Shown here: positions 52,982-61,107 of the stretch, one piece after another
How the letters are laid out: each line of letters starts with the position of its first letter
How positions within the stretch are numbered: the stretch's first letter is position 1
NCBI GenBank assembly: GCA_002841885.1
Contig: PHBE01000001.1
Span: 186,001 to 250,000 of the forward strand
DNA from: Deltaproteobacteria bacterium HGW-Deltaproteobacteria-18
Lineage (GTDB): Bacteria; Desulfobacterota; Desulfovibrionia; Desulfovibrionales; Desulfomicrobiaceae
Length of the DNA stretch: 64,000 bases
Direction of reading: 5' to 3'
The notes under the pieces: generated by a model
Told to the model about the DNA's origin: nothing
Databases searched by the model: none
Seen by the model: the letters and a program-made list of their open reading frames with translations, nothing else
Translations under genes and position numbers: made by a program

Positions 52982-53758
52982 ATGAAGATCGCATTCGCGG
53001 GCAAGGGCGGCGTGGGCAAGACCACACTGTGCGCCTGGCTGGGGGATTATCTGGCACGGCAGGGGCACGACGTGCTGCTGGTGGACGCGGACACGGCGCT
53101 CAGTCTGGGCCAGGCCAGCGGACTTGAGGCCGCAGAGCTGCCCGTGCCCCTCTATGCGCGCGAGGATCTGGTCCGCGAACGCATCGGCAGCGGCTACCTG
53201 AGCCTCAATCCAGACGTGTCCGACCTGCCCGAAGAACTCAGCGTCGAGCTGCCGGTGCAGAACGACGGAGGCCCGCGCCCGGGTCGCAAGCGGCTGCTGA
53301 CCATGGGCTCCATCACCGGGGCCGGGGACGGTTGCGCCTGCGCGGCCAACGCCCTGCTCAAGTCCGTGCTGGCCCATCTGGTACTGCGGGAAGAAAACTA
53401 CGTACTGGTTGATCTGGAAGCCGGGGTGGAACATCTGGGACGGGGCACAGTGGCCGGGGTCGATGCCCTGGTGGTGGTCAGCGAACCAAGCCGCCGGTCG
53501 CTGGAAACGGCGGCCAGGGTAGGCGCACTGGCCGAAGAACTGGGACTTTCGCGACAGGTGCTGGCAATCAATCGGGGCGTCGGCGAACCCGAACTGCCCG
53601 CAATGGCGGGACTGCCCGAAAACGTGGTGCATCTGCCGATCCTGCCGAGCCTGGTCGACCGGCAACTGATCCAGGCCAGCGTCCTGAATCTGGCCGACGG
53701 CCCTGTGGTCGATGCCGTATGCGCCCGGTTGCTCGCAGCAATGACTCGAAATTCCTGA
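52982..53758 (+). CDS. cooC: CO dehydrogenase nickel-insertion ATPase CooC
   Basis: A 258-residue MinD/ArsA-like P-loop ATPase (AFAGKGGVGKTTLCAWLGDYL) with the CooC CxC metal motif (DGCACAANALLK). It supplies nickel to the CODH C-cluster using ATP. I chose the ATG at 52982, with AAGGAG upstream; the open frame begins earlier without similarity. It lies 124 bases after cooS. Confidence 0.93.
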   Translation: MKIAFAGKGGVGKTTLCAWLGDYLARQGHDVLLVDADTALSLGQASGLEAAELPVPLYAREDLVRERIGSGYLSLNPDVSDLPEELSVELPVQNDGGPRPGRKRLLTMGSITGAGDGCACAANALLKSVLAHLVLREENYVLVDLEAGVEHLGRGTVAGVDALVVVSEPSRRSLETAARVGALAEELGLSRQVLAINRGVGEPELPAMAGLPENVVHLPILPSLVDRQLIQASVLNLADGPVVDAVCARLLAAMTRNS

Positions 53759-53897
53759 AAGTTGCCTGCGGCCTCACGCCGAGACGCTGGACACATGGCC
53801 CGCAAACCAGCATGAATCCGCAAAAGCGGGGGGGCATCCAGGCCGATTCCTTCGCCCGGAGTCCCTTTCTTCCACGGATCACAAGCCGGAGCTGCCC

Positions 53898-54575
53898 ATG
53901 CGCCTGACCGAAATCACGCTGCTGCAAGACCTCCATCGCCCGGAGATGGCTCCCGTCCGCAAGCTCTTCAGCTCCCGGAAGTTTGTCCGGGGAGCCTTGG
54001 TCTTCGAGCCCAAGGCCGGGGACCAGATCTTCATCGTGACCTCCGGGCGGGCCCGCGTGTACCTTGCCTACCGCGACAAGGAATTCACCATGGCCATGCT
54101 CGATGCCGGCGATGTTTACGCGACCCACACCAGAGCCTACGTCCAGGCTCTGGACGACCTTGAAATCCTCATCGCCAGCGTTTCCGAAGTCCGCCGCTAT
54201 CTTGGCTCCATGCCCAGCTTCAACTCCGCCATGATCCACGTGCTGGGCGACCTTCTGTCCCACGCCATCTCGGTCATCGATACCCTTGCCTTCAAGGACG
54301 TGCGCAACCGGCTCATCGAATTTCTGGTCTACGAGGCCAGACGCCTGCCCCGCTGCCGGGAATGCCGCCACTGCGGCCAGTGCGAAGACGGCGGCATGGT
54401 CTCCCTGGGCCTCAATACGGAGCAGATGGCGACCATCATCGGCTCATCCCGCCAGACAGTCTCATCCCTGCTCAACGCCCTGGCCAAGGAAGGCGTCATC
54501 CAGCTCAAAGGCCGCGGCGTCATCTGCATTCCCGATATCGCGGCGCTCGAAGGCTGCGCGGCGCAGGAAAACTGA
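53898..54575 (+). CDS. cooA: CooA-type CRP/FNR-family CO-sensing regulator
   Basis: A 225-residue CRP/FNR protein: an N-terminal cyclic-nucleotide-binding-like sensor domain, a long dimer helix and a C-terminal HTH (MATIIGSSRQTVSSLLNALAKEGVI). Histidine 77 in GDVYATHTRA falls at the heme-ligand position of R. rubrum CooA (His77), while Cys75 is replaced by Ala. A cysteine-rich loop (CRECRHCGQC) sits before the HTH. Together with the cooS-cooC context and the TGTCA-N6-CGACA site, CO-dependent control of cooS is likely. Confidence 0.87.
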   Translation: MRLTEITLLQDLHRPEMAPVRKLFSSRKFVRGALVFEPKAGDQIFIVTSGRARVYLAYRDKEFTMAMLDAGDVYATHTRAYVQALDDLEILIASVSEVRRYLGSMPSFNSAMIHVLGDLLSHAISVIDTLAFKDVRNRLIEFLVYEARRLPRCRECRHCGQCEDGGMVSLGLNTEQMATIIGSSRQTVSSLLNALAKEGVIQLKGRGVICIPDIAALEGCAAQEN

Positions 54576-54691
54576 TTCAACAGCACATTTAAGTTGCAAT
54601 GCAGTGGGATGGGAAAGTGAACGTGGATTGCAGGACTAAACTGCATGAAATGCACGGATTGCTCGGCTGCACTCGCAATGAGGCGATTCGA

Positions 54692-54865
54692 GCGTTCCGG
54701 TTTGAGCCGGGCGAGGGGCGCCGACTGTTTGACTGAGTCAGGCATCGTTTGTCCAATCGTTGCCGTTCGTCTTGCGCCGGCTTTTCGGGTCGGCACGCAA
54801 CGACTGGGCATTACGAGGCCCGCGAAGGAGTTTCGGCGGCCCTCGCCCGGCTCAAACCGGAACGC
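54692..54865 (+). repeat. Structured intergenic element, copy E
   Basis: A 174-nt copy between cooA and the convergent radA. The outer stem is GCGTTCCGGTTTGAGCC-led and pairs 26 positions perfectly with its 3' arm ending CCGGAACGC. The inner stem is GTCCAATCGTTGC with GCAACGACTGGGC (one U-G, one mismatch), and the left hairpin is GTTTG-ACTGAGT-CAGGC with two U-G pairs. The right segment is ACGAGGCCCGCGAAGGAGTTTCGG. Outer and inner stems differ in sequence from the other loci but remain paired. Confidence 0.82.
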
Positions 54866-54885
54866 GACCGCCCCACCTCAACCCA

Positions 54886-56217
54886 TCATTCCTTCCCCGG
54901 CTGCCCGAACAGCATCTTCTGCACATCCCCAATCCTCGACCATCCCTTGCCACCGGCTCCGGTCTTGGGGTGGACCATGGGCGCGTAACCGAGGTTCGCC
55001 GCCTGGCGCAGCCTCACTTCATGCCCCGTAACCGGCCTGATCTGCCCGTTCAGGTCCACCTCACCCCAGAACACGGCGCCCTCGGGCAGGGAGCGGTCGT
55101 AAAAGGATGACAATATGGCCGCGACAATGCCCAGATCAAGCCCGGGATCCTTCATGCGCAAGCCGCCGCCGACCTTGGCGTAAACATCGACCTGCCCCAG
55201 GCTGATCTGCAGCCGTTTCTCCATGACCGCGATCAGAAGGTGCAGGCGGTTGGCGTCAAAGCCCAGGGCCGTACGCCGGGGAAAGGCCAGAAAGGTGCGC
55301 GTGACCAGCGCCTGGACCTCGACCACAAAGGGCCGCTGGGACTCCATGGACATGACCAGGGCCGTGCCCGAGAGCGCGGTGTCGCGGGCCTGCAGAAAGA
55401 AGGTCGAGGGGTCCTCGATGACGCTCATGCCCTTTTCCCGCATCTCGAAAAGCAGGATCTCGTTGGATGGACCGAAGCGGTTCTTGACCACGCGCAGGAT
55501 GCGGAAAAGGTGTTCCTTGTCCCCTTCAAGGTACAGGACCGTGTCGACCATGTGCTCCAGCAGCTTGGGGCCTGCGATCTGCCCGTCCTTGGTCACGTGC
55601 CCGACCAGGATGACCGTGACTCCGGTCTGCTTGGCCCGCTCGGTCAGGGCCGTGGCCACGGCCCGGACCTGGCTGACGGAACCGGGCAGACCCTCGACCC
55701 TGGATGAAATCATGGTCTGCACCGAATCCACGACAATGAGCGCAGGGCTGTCCTCCATGCAGGCCAGGATATCGTCCACCTGATTGGTCGCAAGCGCGGT
55801 CAGCCGGTCCCCCAGCATGCCCAGGCGCTCGGCCCGACTACGGATCTGGGACAGGGATTCTTCACCGGAAACATAGATGACGCCCTTGCCGGAACGCTCG
55901 ATGGATGCTCCCACCTGCAGGAGCAACGTGGATTTGCCGATGCCCGGCTCCCCGCCGAGCAGGATGACGCCTCCGGGCACGAACCCGCTGCCGAGTATTC
56001 CGTCAAGCCCGGACAGCTGAGAGCTGATCCGGTCTTCAAGAAGCGTCGGCAGCTCGCGCAGGTCGACGGGACGGTTCAGCGGCATGTCCCTGGACGGGCC
56101 GGAATGTTGCAGTGCCGGCTCAAGGGTGTTCCAGGCCAGGCATTTGGGACACTGCCCCTGCCAGCGGGGGCTGACAGCCTTGCAGGCCGTACACACGTAA
56201 GCGCTCTTTGTTTTCAT
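54886..56217 (-). CDS. radA: DNA repair protein RadA
   Basis: A 443-residue RecA-like branch-migration protein. It has an N-terminal zinc finger (YVCTACKAVSPRWQGQCPKC), Walker A (GGEPGIGKSTLLLQ), the RadA-specific KNRFG motif (VVKNRFGPSNE) and a C-terminal Lon-like domain (GGLRMKDPGLDLGIVAAIL). The family start is MKTKSAYVCTACK at 56217, only a few bases past the T-run of the upstream gene's terminator, with no clear ribosome site. Confidence 0.94.
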   Translation of the reverse strand: MKTKSAYVCTACKAVSPRWQGQCPKCLAWNTLEPALQHSGPSRDMPLNRPVDLRELPTLLEDRISSQLSGLDGILGSGFVPGGVILLGGEPGIGKSTLLLQVGASIERSGKGVIYVSGEESLSQIRSRAERLGMLGDRLTALATNQVDDILACMEDSPALIVVDSVQTMISSRVEGLPGSVSQVRAVATALTERAKQTGVTVILVGHVTKDGQIAGPKLLEHMVDTVLYLEGDKEHLFRILRVVKNRFGPSNEILLFEMREKGMSVIEDPSTFFLQARDTALSGTALVMSMESQRPFVVEVQALVTRTFLAFPRRTALGFDANRLHLLIAVMEKRLQISLGQVDVYAKVGGGLRMKDPGLDLGIVAAILSSFYDRSLPEGAVFWGEVDLNGQIRPVTGHEVRLRQAANLGYAPMVHPKTGAGGKGWSRIGDVQKMLFGQPGKE

Positions 56218-56222
56218 GAGGG

Positions 56223-56252
56223 AATAAAAAAGGCAGACTTGCGCCTGCCTTT
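56223..56252 (-). terminator. Intrinsic terminator between the zinc-ribbon gene and radA
   Basis: On the minus strand AAAGGCAG (56252-56245), a loop and CTGCCTTT (56236-56229) are followed by TTTTATT. It lies 19 bases past the zinc-ribbon gene stop and only a few bases before the radA ATG, so radA transcription must start inside it, read through it, or begin downstream. Confidence 0.8.
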
Positions 56253-56270
56253 CGTGGGTCAGAAGTTGTG

Positions 56271-57395
56271 CTATTGTTGCGGGACGCTGGACTGGATCAC
56301 TTCCAGCCCGAATTCCTCGACAGAGTCCGGGGTCTGGAAGAACACGGCCATGAACGGCACGGACGCCCCGGGCTGAATGTTGGTATTGTTGGTCAGTATG
56401 CCGACCTTGGCGGTGAGGGCATTCTCGATGTCCGCCCTGGTCGAAACCTGAAGCTGATAGAGGGAGACAACATTGCCGCACATGAATTCCTGCGTAGCGA
56501 CTTCGGTTCCCTGCCGGTCAAAGAGGGCGGCCTTGATGCGGATCAGTTCGCGCGCCTCGGGGAAACGGTTCACAGCCTTGCCTTCAATAATGAAGAGCTG
56601 GCCTTCCTTTTCGTTGGGGACAAAGTACTGGCGCACGTTTTCAAGGGCGATCTGGGCCGCGCCTTCCCGTGCGACAGTTTCCTGGGTCGCGGGGGCATCG
56701 GGCACCGAAGGCGCAAGTCCGAGCAGGCCCGGCTGGAAGAAATAAACTGCGCCCAAGCCGCAGGCCAGAAGCAGAACCACAAGACCAATGATGAGGCCTG
56801 TGCTCCCGGATTTTCGAGACTTGCCGGCAGAGCTGTCGGCGGATCGCAAATCCTGGTCCAGCTGATCGCTCAAAGGCTGTTGAAAGGCGCCCTGAAGATC
56901 GGCAATCATTTCCTTGTCCACCGCGGACTTCGATTCGGCCTTGGTTCTTTTCTCGTCCAGCATGGCCGTCAGATCGTCTTCAAAGGATTCGTCCGCGGGA
57001 GATTTCGGCATGCGCTGGGATTTCTGTCCATCCAGCATGGCCGCCAAATCATCTTCAAAAGCATCGGCATCGGCAGACTTCTTGGATGCCGGCGCAGCCT
57101 TTACATCCTCGAACATGGCTGCCAGCTCATCCTCGAAGGATTCGTTCGCAGCTGCTGGGGCACTCTTCTTATTCTCGAAAGCCGACGCCGGATCGTCATC
57201 AAAAAAATCATTATCGAAAGCACCGTCCGCCGGAGAAGGTTCTGGGATCTCCGGCGTCGCGACATCTTCGGAGATGGGGCGGAACACGGTGAACACGTTC
57301 TTGCAACGCGTACAACGGACCTTGCTGCCGTCGTGTCCGATCTTGCTTTCATCCAGATTGTACTTGGTGGTGCACTCAGGGCATTGAACGAGCAT
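56271..57395 (-). CDS. Zinc-ribbon (MJ0042-type) membrane protein with DUF3426-like domain
   Basis: A 374-residue protein. The N-terminal zinc ribbon (VQCPECTTKYNLDESKIGHDGSKVRCTRCKNVF) is followed by an acidic low-complexity region with three repeats of FEDDLAAML (residues about 90-165), one transmembrane helix (GLIIGLVVLLLACGLGAVYFF) and a C-terminal domain (about 250-374) resembling DUF3426. Related proteins occur near tRNA and purine genes in delta- and betaproteobacteria, function unknown. hpt lies 38 bases upstream. Confidence 0.78.
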   Translation of the reverse strand: MLVQCPECTTKYNLDESKIGHDGSKVRCTRCKNVFTVFRPISEDVATPEIPEPSPADGAFDNDFFDDDPASAFENKKSAPAAANESFEDELAAMFEDVKAAPASKKSADADAFEDDLAAMLDGQKSQRMPKSPADESFEDDLTAMLDEKRTKAESKSAVDKEMIADLQGAFQQPLSDQLDQDLRSADSSAGKSRKSGSTGLIIGLVVLLLACGLGAVYFFQPGLLGLAPSVPDAPATQETVAREGAAQIALENVRQYFVPNEKEGQLFIIEGKAVNRFPEARELIRIKAALFDRQGTEVATQEFMCGNVVSLYQLQVSTRADIENALTAKVGILTNNTNIQPGASVPFMAVFFQTPDSVEEFGLEVIQSSVPQQ

Positions 57396-57433
57396 GGCCT
57401 TTCCTTGAAAAAGTTCAGTCTGGAGGCAGGGGT

Positions 57434-57958
57434 CTATGCTTCCGAGAATTTGAGGTCGTATATTCCGTCAAGTTCTCTGTATTGCTCGGCGTAGTCAAGC
57501 CCATAGCCGACGATGTAGCCTTTATCCAGTGGGAAACCCACAAAATCCACATTCACATCTACCTCGCGGCGCTCTGTCTTGTCGATCATGGCCGCGATCT
57601 TGATGGATTTGGGACTACGCGCTTCGAGAACCTTGATCAAGAAACCCATTGAATGGCCCGTATCGACGATATCCTCAACGACAAGCACATGCTTGTCCCT
57701 GATATCGATCTCCATGTCCTTGGAGAAAACCATCTTCGATTTGCGGGAAGTCTGATCCGCATAACTGGAAAGACGAACAAAATCCATGGTGGGATGGATG
57801 GTCAAATTACGCATCAGATCAGTAAAAAATGCGTAGGCGCCCTTGAGCACGCATACGCAGACCAACGGTTCATTACCGTAATGGCTGGATATTTCACGCC
57901 CCAGTTCCTGGGCTCTTGCTTCGATTTGCGAACGGTCAAAAAGCTGTACAAATTTCAT
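57434..57958 (-). CDS. hpt: Hypoxanthine phosphoribosyltransferase
   Basis: A 174-residue purine salvage enzyme with the PRPP loop VLVVEDIVDTGHSMGF and the family's VCVLKGAYAFFTDL and VGYGLDYAEQYREL segments. It makes IMP or GMP from the base and PRPP. I use the ATG at 57958, preceded by AGGGAGA; the frame extends 14 codons upstream. Confidence 0.93.
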   Translation of the reverse strand: MKFVQLFDRSQIEARAQELGREISSHYGNEPLVCVCVLKGAYAFFTDLMRNLTIHPTMDFVRLSSYADQTSRKSKMVFSKDMEIDIRDKHVLVVEDIVDTGHSMGFLIKVLEARSPKSIKIAAMIDKTERREVDVNVDFVGFPLDKGYIVGYGLDYAEQYRELDGIYDLKFSEA

Positions 57959-57989
57959 GAACTCTCCCTGAGAACCGATATGTCGTAAC

Positions 57990-58457
57990 TTATAATTCAA
58001 TCATCATGGCCACTTCGTCGCATTCGGGAAACTGGGGACATTTGAGACAGTCGGCCCAGACCTTCTGCGGCAGAATATCCTTGCTCACTTCCAAAAAACC
58101 CAGCTTCTGAAAAAAGGGCACCTGATAGGTCAAGGCGAACACCTTGTAAACACCAAAGGTCACGGCATCGCTGACGCAAAATTCCACCAGTCGGCGCCCC
58201 AGACCCTGGCCCTGAGCGCTGTCGGCAACCACCAGCGAACGGACTTCGGCCAAAGCCTCCCACGTGATGGTCAAGGCGCAGCAGCCGACCACCGTACCGG
58301 TTTCCGAGTCCTCGGCCACGATAAAATCCCGCAGGTGGGAATAGAGTTCTCCGAAAGACCGGGGCAGAAGCAGCCTCTTGGTGGCGCAATCCATGAGCAG
58401 CCGGTGAATGGCTTTGACATCGGCGATTGTCGCCTTTCTGAGTGTATGTTTTTCCAT
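57990..58457 (-). CDS. ArgA-like GNAT N-acetyltransferase
   Basis: A 155-residue GNAT protein (VRSLVVADSAQGQGLGRRLVEFCV, the acetyl-CoA loop) with the C-terminal signature LPQKVWADCLKCPQFPECDEVAM seen in short, stand-alone N-acetylglutamate synthases of delta- and other bacteria. It probably makes N-acetylglutamate for arginine biosynthesis. It lacks the amino acid kinase domain of classical ArgA. It is 31 bases from hpt. Confidence 0.82.
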   Translation of the reverse strand: MEKHTLRKATIADVKAIHRLLMDCATKRLLLPRSFGELYSHLRDFIVAEDSETGTVVGCCALTITWEALAEVRSLVVADSAQGQGLGRRLVEFCVSDAVTFGVYKVFALTYQVPFFQKLGFLEVSKDILPQKVWADCLKCPQFPECDEVAMMIEL

Positions 58458-58485
58458 GTTTGTTCCTGCTTGAATCTGTAAAAAC

Positions 58486-60897
58486 TCAGGCCGAACGGAC
58501 CTCGGCGCAGAGCCGGGTGGCTACCCGCACCGCCGCCACAGCGTCGTCGGCATAGCCGTCGGCGCCGATCAGATCCGCATAGGACTGACTGACCACAGCA
58601 CCGCCGACCATGACCCGGCAGGGAAGAGCCTGCTCCCGAACCAGGCGCACGGTATCCTCCATGCGGACCATGGTCGTGGTCATGAGCGCGGACAGCCCGA
58701 TGACCGAGGCCTTGTGCGTCACGGCCGCCGCGACAATGTCCGCGGCAGCCACGTCCTTGCCGAGATCAATGACGGTGTAGCCGAAATTCCTGAGCATCAG
58801 GCAGACGATATTCTTGCCGATGTCATGAATGTCGCCCTCAACCGTGGCCATGACGATGGTGGCCTTGACCTCCTGCCCCTCCCGCACGAGCAGGTGCTTG
58901 ATGGACTCGAAGCCGATCTGCATGGTTTCGGCGCAAAGCAGGAGCTGCGGCAAAAAATACTCTTTCTTCTCGTACTTTTCACCCACCTTGGCAATGGCCG
59001 GAATCATCTCGCCGTCGACAAGGACAAAAGGGTCCTCGCCGCCCGCGATGCGCTCCTGAAGGAGGTCGACGATGCGATCCTTCTGGCCTTTTATCACCGC
59101 CAGCGCCACGGGGCTGCCGTCCTCGTCGGCCGGTCCGGAAACGGTCGCGGTCACGGGACTTCCCGGATTCCACCCGGCATAGGAGGCGATGAAGCCCGCG
59201 GCCTGGCTGTCCCGGCCAAGGAGCACTTCCGCCGCCGCCAGATTCTCGCGGATGCGTACCGCGTTGGGGTTGGCGATGAAGGAAGTCATGCCGACGCCCA
59301 TGGCCATGGCCAGGAAGGTCGAATTGATCAGGTCCCGGGCCGGCAGACCAAAAGAGATGTTGGACAGCCCCATGGTCGAGCCCAGTCCCCAGCGCTCCCG
59401 GCAGTGCCGGATGACATCCAGGCATGCCTTGGCCGCCTCGGGCTTGGATGACACGGTCAGGGCCAGGGCGTCGACCAGGATGAGACGCCTCGGGATGCGC
59501 AGGCTTTCGGCCTTGACCAGAAGTTCCTCGATGATGGCCAGCCGCTCGGTTGCCGTGACGGGAAGCTTGCGCCCTTTAAGCGGCAGCAGGATGAACGGCG
59601 CGCCATAGTCGCGACACAGCGGCCCCAGGATATCCATCCGCTCTTCCTCGCCGCTGATGGAATTGATCAGCGCCGAGCCGGGGTAAGCCTCAAGGCCCGC
59701 CCGGATCGCCGAGACATCGCTGGAGTCCAGGCACAGGGGGATGGCGTGGGCGCTGGTCAGGGCCTGGACGGCCAGGGGCAGCATGCGCGCCTCTTCGACC
59801 ATGGGCGCGCCCACGTTGACATCCAGAAGATCGGCTCCGCGCGCGACCTGCTCCTCCGCGTAGGTCATGAGACGGCGGGTCTCAAGACGCTGCAGCTCGG
59901 CCGTGAGTTCGGCCTTGCCCGTGGGGTTGATCCGCTCTCCGATGATGCGACAGGGTCGATCAAACCCGAACTCCACCGCCTGGGAACGGGACGTGACTAC
60001 AAGACAGGGGGGATTGAAAATCTCGGGACGCGACACTGTCTTGCCTGCGCAAAGCGCGTTCAGGGCCTGGATGTGCTCCGGAGTCGTGCCGCAACAACCG
60101 CCAAGACAGGAGACCCCAACTTCCACAAGAGTAGAAACCGTAGCGGCAAAAGGGTCCGGGGGCAGGCGAAAAACCGTGGCCCCGTCAACCAGTTCGGGCA
60201 AACCCGCGTTGGGCTCGATGAGGACCGGAGTCCGGCTTACGCGCAGCATGGCCCTGGCGATCTCGATCAGCTGCTCGGGCCCTGCGCTGCAATTGGAGGC
60301 GACAAGGTCCACGCCCATGTTTTCCATGGTCTGGACAAAGACTTCCGGGGTGGTTCCGGTCAGGCTGACTCCGCCCTCGAAGGTCATGCTGATGCCCACA
60401 GGCAGATCACAGACTTCGCGCGCGGCCACGACCACCGCCCTGGCCTCGGCCAGATCGAAGTGGGTCTCACCCAGGATCAGGTCCGCACCGCCTGCCGCCA
60501 GGCCGCGAATCTGCTCCTTGAAGACGTCCACCAGCCCGCGGAAGGAGATGTCCCCCAGAGGCTCGATCATCTTGCCCGTAGGCCCGACGCTGCCGGCCAC
60601 AAAAACCGCGCCACCCACGGCTTGACGCGCGGCGCGGGTCATGCTTTCATTGACCTCGAACACGTCCATACCGTGCGGGAGCTTGTAACGGGTCGCGCCA
60701 AACGTGTTGGTGGTGACCACATTCGCCCCGGAACGGGCGTATTCGGCATGGATCGCCGCGACAACATCCGGCCGCGCCATCCCGAATTCCTCGGGGGACT
60801 GTCCGGCCTTGAGGCCGCGACGCTGGAGCAGGCTGCCCATGCCCCCGTCAAAGATAAGAACGTTTCCGCCCTTGAGTGCCTGGCGAAAATCGCGCAT
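58486..60897 (-). CDS. metH: Cobalamin-dependent methionine synthase, short form without reactivation domain
   Basis: An 803-residue protein. It has a homocysteine S-methyltransferase domain (residues 1-290; zinc cysteines in SNCSAGPEQ and LGGCCGTTPEH), a pterin-binding domain (about 315-575; GERINPTGKAEL, DVNVGAPMVEE, LCLDSSD) and a B12-binding module (about 600-803; VEGDIHDIGKNIV base-off His motif, IGLSALMTTTM). The C-terminal SAM-dependent activation domain of E. coli MetH is absent, so reactivation needs another protein or route. Confidence 0.93.
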   Translation of the reverse strand: MRDFRQALKGGNVLIFDGGMGSLLQRRGLKAGQSPEEFGMARPDVVAAIHAEYARSGANVVTTNTFGATRYKLPHGMDVFEVNESMTRAARQAVGGAVFVAGSVGPTGKMIEPLGDISFRGLVDVFKEQIRGLAAGGADLILGETHFDLAEARAVVVAAREVCDLPVGISMTFEGGVSLTGTTPEVFVQTMENMGVDLVASNCSAGPEQLIEIARAMLRVSRTPVLIEPNAGLPELVDGATVFRLPPDPFAATVSTLVEVGVSCLGGCCGTTPEHIQALNALCAGKTVSRPEIFNPPCLVVTSRSQAVEFGFDRPCRIIGERINPTGKAELTAELQRLETRRLMTYAEEQVARGADLLDVNVGAPMVEEARMLPLAVQALTSAHAIPLCLDSSDVSAIRAGLEAYPGSALINSISGEEERMDILGPLCRDYGAPFILLPLKGRKLPVTATERLAIIEELLVKAESLRIPRRLILVDALALTVSSKPEAAKACLDVIRHCRERWGLGSTMGLSNISFGLPARDLINSTFLAMAMGVGMTSFIANPNAVRIRENLAAAEVLLGRDSQAAGFIASYAGWNPGSPVTATVSGPADEDGSPVALAVIKGQKDRIVDLLQERIAGGEDPFVLVDGEMIPAIAKVGEKYEKKEYFLPQLLLCAETMQIGFESIKHLLVREGQEVKATIVMATVEGDIHDIGKNIVCLMLRNFGYTVIDLGKDVAAADIVAAAVTHKASVIGLSALMTTTMVRMEDTVRLVREQALPCRVMVGGAVVSQSYADLIGADGYADDAVAAVRVATRLCAEVRSA

Positions 60898-61107
60898 TTC
60901 AACACCTCACGTAGTTCAAAAATTCACACTCCGGTGAACGAAGGGCCCTACTGAAAATCATTGAAAAGGACAAACAAAAACTCTATGATGGAAAACTCCG
61001 AAATGACGGATTGATTCTCCACAACGCTTCTCACGGAACAGCCCCGGGCACCCTTTTCACATTTGCAGCACGTGATGCCCAAGAACCACCTCCAGCTACG
61101 CACCATC

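Noticed and set aside
10369-54865. The seven-copy element as integron attC sites
   Set aside because: attC sites have conserved outer ends (GTTRRRY-type) and a variable centre; here the outer stem is variable and internal segments are conserved, and there is no integrase or gene cassette pattern.
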